Assembly (NCBI RefSeq): GCF_025150745.1
Contig: NZ_CP102282.1
Location: 2,732,501-2,796,500 of the forward strand
Reading direction: 5' to 3'
Length of the DNA stretch: 64,000 nucleotides
DNA from: Eubacterium ventriosum
GTDB lineage: Bacteria; Bacillota; Clostridia; Lachnospirales; Lachnospiraceae
Position numbers and translations under genes: made by a program. The notes beneath the pieces were generated by a model. It saw only the letters and a list, made by a program, of their open reading frames with translations. It was not told the origin of the DNA and did not search any database. Within the stretch, counting starts at the first letter, position 1, and each line of letters begins with the position of its first letter. Positions 61,119-64,000 of the stretch are shown here, in pieces.

Positions 61119-61846
61119 TCTATTCCAACTAGTGTAAGACCGCACGCCGGAGCTTTAGGGCCTGCAACATATCTGTCTTTTGCCTCTATTATTTCCTTTA
61201 CATGTTCCGGCGGATAAACTCCAAGTCCTACCTTTATTAATGTACCAACGATTATTCTTACCATATTATATAAGAAACCATTTCCTGTAATTCTGATTGA
61301 TATTACATCATCTCTTTTGTTTACACTAAGAGAATATACAGTTCTTACAGTACTATCTACCTGACTTCCTGCTGAGCAAAAGCTGGCAAAGTCGTGTTCT
61401 CCAACTATGTACTCTGCTGCCTCTTTCATTTTCTGCTCATCCAAAGGCATATACATAAAATGTGTGTAAAACCTTTGCAATGGATCAGGAAACCTTCTAT
61501 TTAAAATCTTATATTCATATGTTTTTGTGCTATCTCTGTATCGTGGATGCCAATCAAGTGGGACTTCATCTGATTTTTGGATTCTAATATCGTTAGGCAA
61601 TCTTTGATTAAGTGCAAAAGATATTTTTTCTGCAGGAATCCTTGTTTCCGTATCAAAAACAGCTACATTTCCCATTGCATGTACCCCTGAATCAGTACGG
61701 CTTGCACCTATAACTGCAATTTCTTCATTTAATAAATCTTTTAATGCTTTATTAAGAACTTCTTCAACAGTTATTCCGTTAATCTGCACTTGCCAACCGC
61801 AGTAATTGGTTCCATCATAAGCAATTATTAACCTTACTCTCTTCAT
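61106..61846 (-). CDS. truA: tRNA pseudouridine(38-40) synthase TruA
   Basis: A 246-residue pseudouridine synthase acting on positions 38-40 of tRNA anticodon stems. The opening RLIIAYDGTNYCGWQVQ, the catalytic-Asp motif GASRTDSGVHAMGNVA, and FLYNMVRIIVGTLIKVG are all present. It follows ecfT by 20 bp and completes the ecfA1-ecfA2-ecfT-truA series often found after ribosomal protein genes in Firmicutes, in the usual order before rplM-rpsI. Length is normal. Confidence 0.96.
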   Translation of the reverse strand: MKRVRLIIAYDGTNYCGWQVQINGITVEEVLNKALKDLLNEEIAVIGASRTDSGVHAMGNVAVFDTETRIPAEKISFALNQRLPNDIRIQKSDEVPLDWHPRYRDSTKTYEYKILNRRFPDPLQRFYTHFMYMPLDEQKMKEAAEYIVGEHDFASFCSAGSQVDSTVRTVYSLSVNKRDDVISIRITGNGFLYNMVRIIVGTLIKVGLGVYPPEHVKEIIEAKDRYVAGPKAPACGLTLVGIEYSE

Positions 61847-61866
61847 TTGCGTTCCTTTATTGACAT

Positions 61867-62700
61867 TTATTCAACTAATATTAACATATTTATGGTTGTA
61901 ATGTTATTAACCATAAAATTAGTACCTAAAATTATTGCTATAATCAAAAAACATACAACATATGCATATGCATCATGTCTATTATAGCTTAAAGGTTTCA
62001 TTTTTGTTCTTTCACCGCCGTGATAACATCTTGCTTCCATTGCAGTTGCCAAATCAGCAGCTCTTCTAATTGAAGATACAAAAAGCGGTATTAATATAGG
62101 TATTAAGCTTTTCGCCCTCTGCAATATATTTCCTGTATCAAAACTGGCACCTCTTGCCTTTTGTGCCTTAGTTATCTTGTCTGTTTCTTCCATTAAAGTA
62201 GGAATAAATCTTAATGCCAAAGACATTACCATAGCTATTTCATGTACAGGAAATTTGATTACGTTCAAAATCCCAAATGATTTTTCAAGACCGTCCGCTA
62301 AATCGTTAGGTGTTGTTGTTAGTGTCATAACTGATGTTCCAACTACTAATAGCACAAGTCTTATCGCCATATAAACACCTTTTATAATTCCCTGTTTTGT
62401 TATTGTAAAAATAAGAAAATGGACAATCACATCTCCCGGCGTAAGAAAAATATTAAAAACTACACTTAACAGCATAATAAAAATAATCCCTCTTATGCCT
62501 TTCATCATCTTCTTAAAAGGTACCTTTGACATCTTTATTACTATTCCCAGAAATAACGTAATCAGTCCATAACCTATTACATTGTTAATCATAAAAACCA
62601 TTACTACAAAAACTAACGTTCCAAAAAGTTTAACTCTTGGGTCCAGTTTATGTATTACTGAATCTTCCGGATAATATTGTCCAATTGTTATATCTACCAT
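61867..62700 (-). CDS. ecfT: ECF transporter transmembrane component EcfT
   Basis: A 277-residue membrane scaffold joining S components to the EcfA ATPases. Hydrophobic helices cover both ends; the coupling motifs KAQKARGASFDTG and ATAMEARCYHGGERTKM carry the Ala-Arg-Gly and Ala-Arg-Cys (A-R-G type) signatures that contact the ATPases. It starts 1 bp after the ecfA2 stop codon. It should serve RibU (3.7 kb) and the S component at 27.4 kb. Confidence 0.95.
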   Translation of the reverse strand: MVDITIGQYYPEDSVIHKLDPRVKLFGTLVFVVMVFMINNVIGYGLITLFLGIVIKMSKVPFKKMMKGIRGIIFIMLLSVVFNIFLTPGDVIVHFLIFTITKQGIIKGVYMAIRLVLLVVGTSVMTLTTTPNDLADGLEKSFGILNVIKFPVHEIAMVMSLALRFIPTLMEETDKITKAQKARGASFDTGNILQRAKSLIPILIPLFVSSIRRAADLATAMEARCYHGGERTKMKPLSYNRHDAYAYVVCFLIIAIILGTNFMVNNITTINMLILVE

Positions 62701-62701
62701 T

Positions 62702-63550
62702 TTATCTTCCTAAACTTTTCAATATACTTTCCTTTGCTTCTTCCAGATTAATAATATTTTCATCAACATCAAGTCCATCCTCCTTAAGCTGATGCATAAT
62801 ATATGTTATCTGAGGAGCCGCAAGACCTATTTGTTCTAACTTTTTATAATGTTTAAAAACATTATGTGGGGCATCATCATACATAACCTGCCCCTTATTC
62901 ATTACAATAATTCTTTCGGCGTAGTTAGCTACATCCTCCATACTATGAGAAACAAGGACTATTCCTATTCCTTTTTTTTCTCTAAGCTCTTTTAGACGAT
63001 TTAATATTTTATCCCTACCTGCCGGATCAAGACCTGCTGTTGGTTCGTCTAAAATAAGTATTTCCGGATTCATTGCAAGAACTCCCGCTATTGCCACTCG
63101 TCTCTTCTGACCACCTGACAGTTCAAAAGGAGTTTTCTCATACAATTCTTCTCGTACACCAACAAGCTGTAAGGCTTCTTTTGCCTTTTCTATTGCCTGT
63201 TCCTTTGTGCAGCCCTGATTAAGCGGTCCAAAACAAACATCTTTTATAACTGATTCCTCAAATAACTGATGTTCAGGATACTGAAATACAAGTCCTACCT
63301 TACATCTTAAACCTCTTATGTCAAAGCCCTTATCTGCAATGTTTTTTCCATCATAATAAACATTTCCCGATGTTGCTTTCTCTAAACCGTTAAAATGCTG
63401 TATTAATGTAGACTTGCCTGATCCTGTGTGACCGATAATAGCTACAAACTCTCCTTTATTAATTTCTAAATTAACATTGTTTAATGCTTTTGTTTCAGAA
63501 CTTGTTCCGGCTCCATAAACAAAACTTACATCTTCTAATTTTAATGACAT
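62702..63550 (-). CDS. ecfA2: ECF transporter ATP-binding protein EcfA2
   Basis: A 282-residue ATPase of the shared ECF module. Walker A is GHTGSGKSTLIQH, the Q-loop FQYPEHQLFEESVIKDVCFG, signature LSGGQKRRVAIAGVLA, and Walker B PEILILDEPTAGLDPAG; the switch His is in VLVSHSMEDV. FQYPEHQLFEES is a mark of EcfA2/CbiO proteins. It starts 5 bp after the ecfA1 stop codon. Pairs with EcfA1 as a heterodimer. Confidence 0.95.
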   Translation of the reverse strand: MSLKLEDVSFVYGAGTSSETKALNNVNLEINKGEFVAIIGHTGSGKSTLIQHFNGLEKATSGNVYYDGKNIADKGFDIRGLRCKVGLVFQYPEHQLFEESVIKDVCFGPLNQGCTKEQAIEKAKEALQLVGVREELYEKTPFELSGGQKRRVAIAGVLAMNPEILILDEPTAGLDPAGRDKILNRLKELREKKGIGIVLVSHSMEDVANYAERIIVMNKGQVMYDDAPHNVFKHYKKLEQIGLAAPQITYIMHQLKEDGLDVDENIINLEEAKESILKSLGR

Positions 63551-63555
63551 ATTCC

Positions 63556-64000
63556 TTACCTGTTTTCGTTTATTTGCATCATTAATTCTTCCACTGTCAA
63601 AATTCCGTCTTCTATATTAAGACCACTCTTTTTAAGCATATAAGCCAATTCTGTAACCTGTGGTACTTCAAGGCCAAGACTTTTAAGCTTTTCAACATGT
63701 GAAAAAACTTCCTTTGGATTACCCTGCATAACAAGTTTTCCCTTGTCCATAACAAAAACCCTGTCCGCCTTAATTGCCTCATTCATATGATGAGTTATAA
63801 GAATAATTGTTATCCCCTTTTCTTCATTAAGACTGTGAAGTGTGTCTATTACCTCATTTCTTCCAACAGGATCAAGCATTGCCGTAGGCTCATCCAAAAC
63901 AATACATTTAGGTTCCATTGCTATAATTCCTGCAATTGCCACTCTCTGCTTCTGTCCACCTGACAGTTTAAGTGGTGACTTATGTCTGAACCTTGTCATA
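63556..64000 (-). CDS. ecfA1: ECF transporter ATP-binding protein EcfA1 (partial)
   Basis: The C-terminal ~147 residues of an ECF ATPase; the N-terminus with Walker A lies beyond the window end. Visible are signature [16 protein letters not shown], Walker [19 protein letters not shown], and switch His in [12 protein letters not shown]. The order ecfA1-ecfA2-ecfT-truA is standard. The apparent ATG at 63999 is internal and not the real start. Confidence 0.93.
   Translation of the reverse strand, partial: MTRFRHKSPLKLSGGQKQRVAIAGIIAMEPKCIVLDEPTAMLDPVGRNEVIDTLHSLNEEKGITIILITHHMNEAIKADRVFVMDKGKLVMQGNPKEVFSHVEKLKSLGLEVPQVTELAYMLKKSGLNIEDGILTVEELMMQINENR

Noticed and set aside
1-64000. tRNA genes, rRNA genes, CRISPR arrays and insertion sequences
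   Set aside because: Read on both strands; no tRNA-like cloverleaf with CCA end, no direct-repeat/spacer array and no transposase or integrase frame was found.

Overview
The window looks like the chromosome of a low-G+C Gram-positive anaerobe of the class Clostridia, most likely a Lachnospiraceae-type gut bacterium. The evidence is AT-rich DNA with strong AGGAGG ribosome sites and near-consensus TTGACA/TATAAT promoters, a putative monomeric [FeFe] hydrogenase, an anaerobic (class III) ribonucleotide reductase, ECF vitamin transporters, a split transketolase, many PTS genes with PRD-type activators, and no respiratory genes. I see no tRNA, rRNA, CRISPR array, prophage or complete insertion sequence.

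Region by region. 1-3.6 kb: a minus-strand operon for the tRNA t6A modification (tsaE-tsaB-rimI-small zinc-ribbon protein-rnz-tsaD). 3.6-4.65 kb: ribU behind an FMN riboswitch and attenuator. 4.7-11.9 kb: housekeeping genes lysC, hom, prfB, secA and hpf. 12.3-21.7 kb: cell-envelope and carbohydrate genes: an SH3/NlpC-P60 wall hydrolase, an SDR oxidoreductase behind an array of GTAC palindromes, two beta-helix glycosidase-like proteins, a cupin and a secreted M14 carboxypeptidase. 21.8-28 kb: nrdD, a MATE exporter, the hydrogenase and an ECF S component. 28.1-32.1 kb: mgtE with two very small upstream genes, then a shortened KdpDE-like two-component pair. 32.2-40.6 kb: pyk, an HD protein, uppP, HAD phosphatases, a polar amino-acid ABC transporter and an atypical HPr. 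40.8-47 kb: an ascorbate-family PTS whose membrane subunit is truncated, with fructose-6-phosphate aldolase/transaldolase, split transketolase and its PRD activator. 47.2-57 kb: a ferredoxin-type aldo-keto reductase, then a mannosylglycerate-like locus (ROK kinase, GH38 mannosidase, fructose-family PTS IIC/IIB/IIA and a divergent PRD activator with palindromic operators). 57-64 kb: a rhodanese/TtcA-like protein, tcdA, rpsI-rplM, truA and the energising module of the ECF transporters (ecfT-ecfA2-ecfA1).

Links across the window. tsaD/tsaB/tsaE (t6A) and tcdA (cyclisation of t6A) act in one tRNA pathway. The S components at 3.7 and 27.4 kb need the ecfA/ecfT module at 62-64 kb. Both PTS loci are paired with PRD/EIIB/EIIA activators, and a His-containing but Arg17/Ser46-lacking HPr lies beside the pentose-phosphate genes.

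The strongest undescribed signal is a family of ~185-bp self-complementary elements (36673-36857, 54874-55058, and a decayed copy at 28027-28097). Their stems differ in sequence between copies yet remain complementary within each copy, around a conserved central loop. Other signals worth attention are the 8-bp-phased GTAC array, the mgtE leader ORF, the truncated PTS subunit and the intra-operon terminator before the mannosidase.
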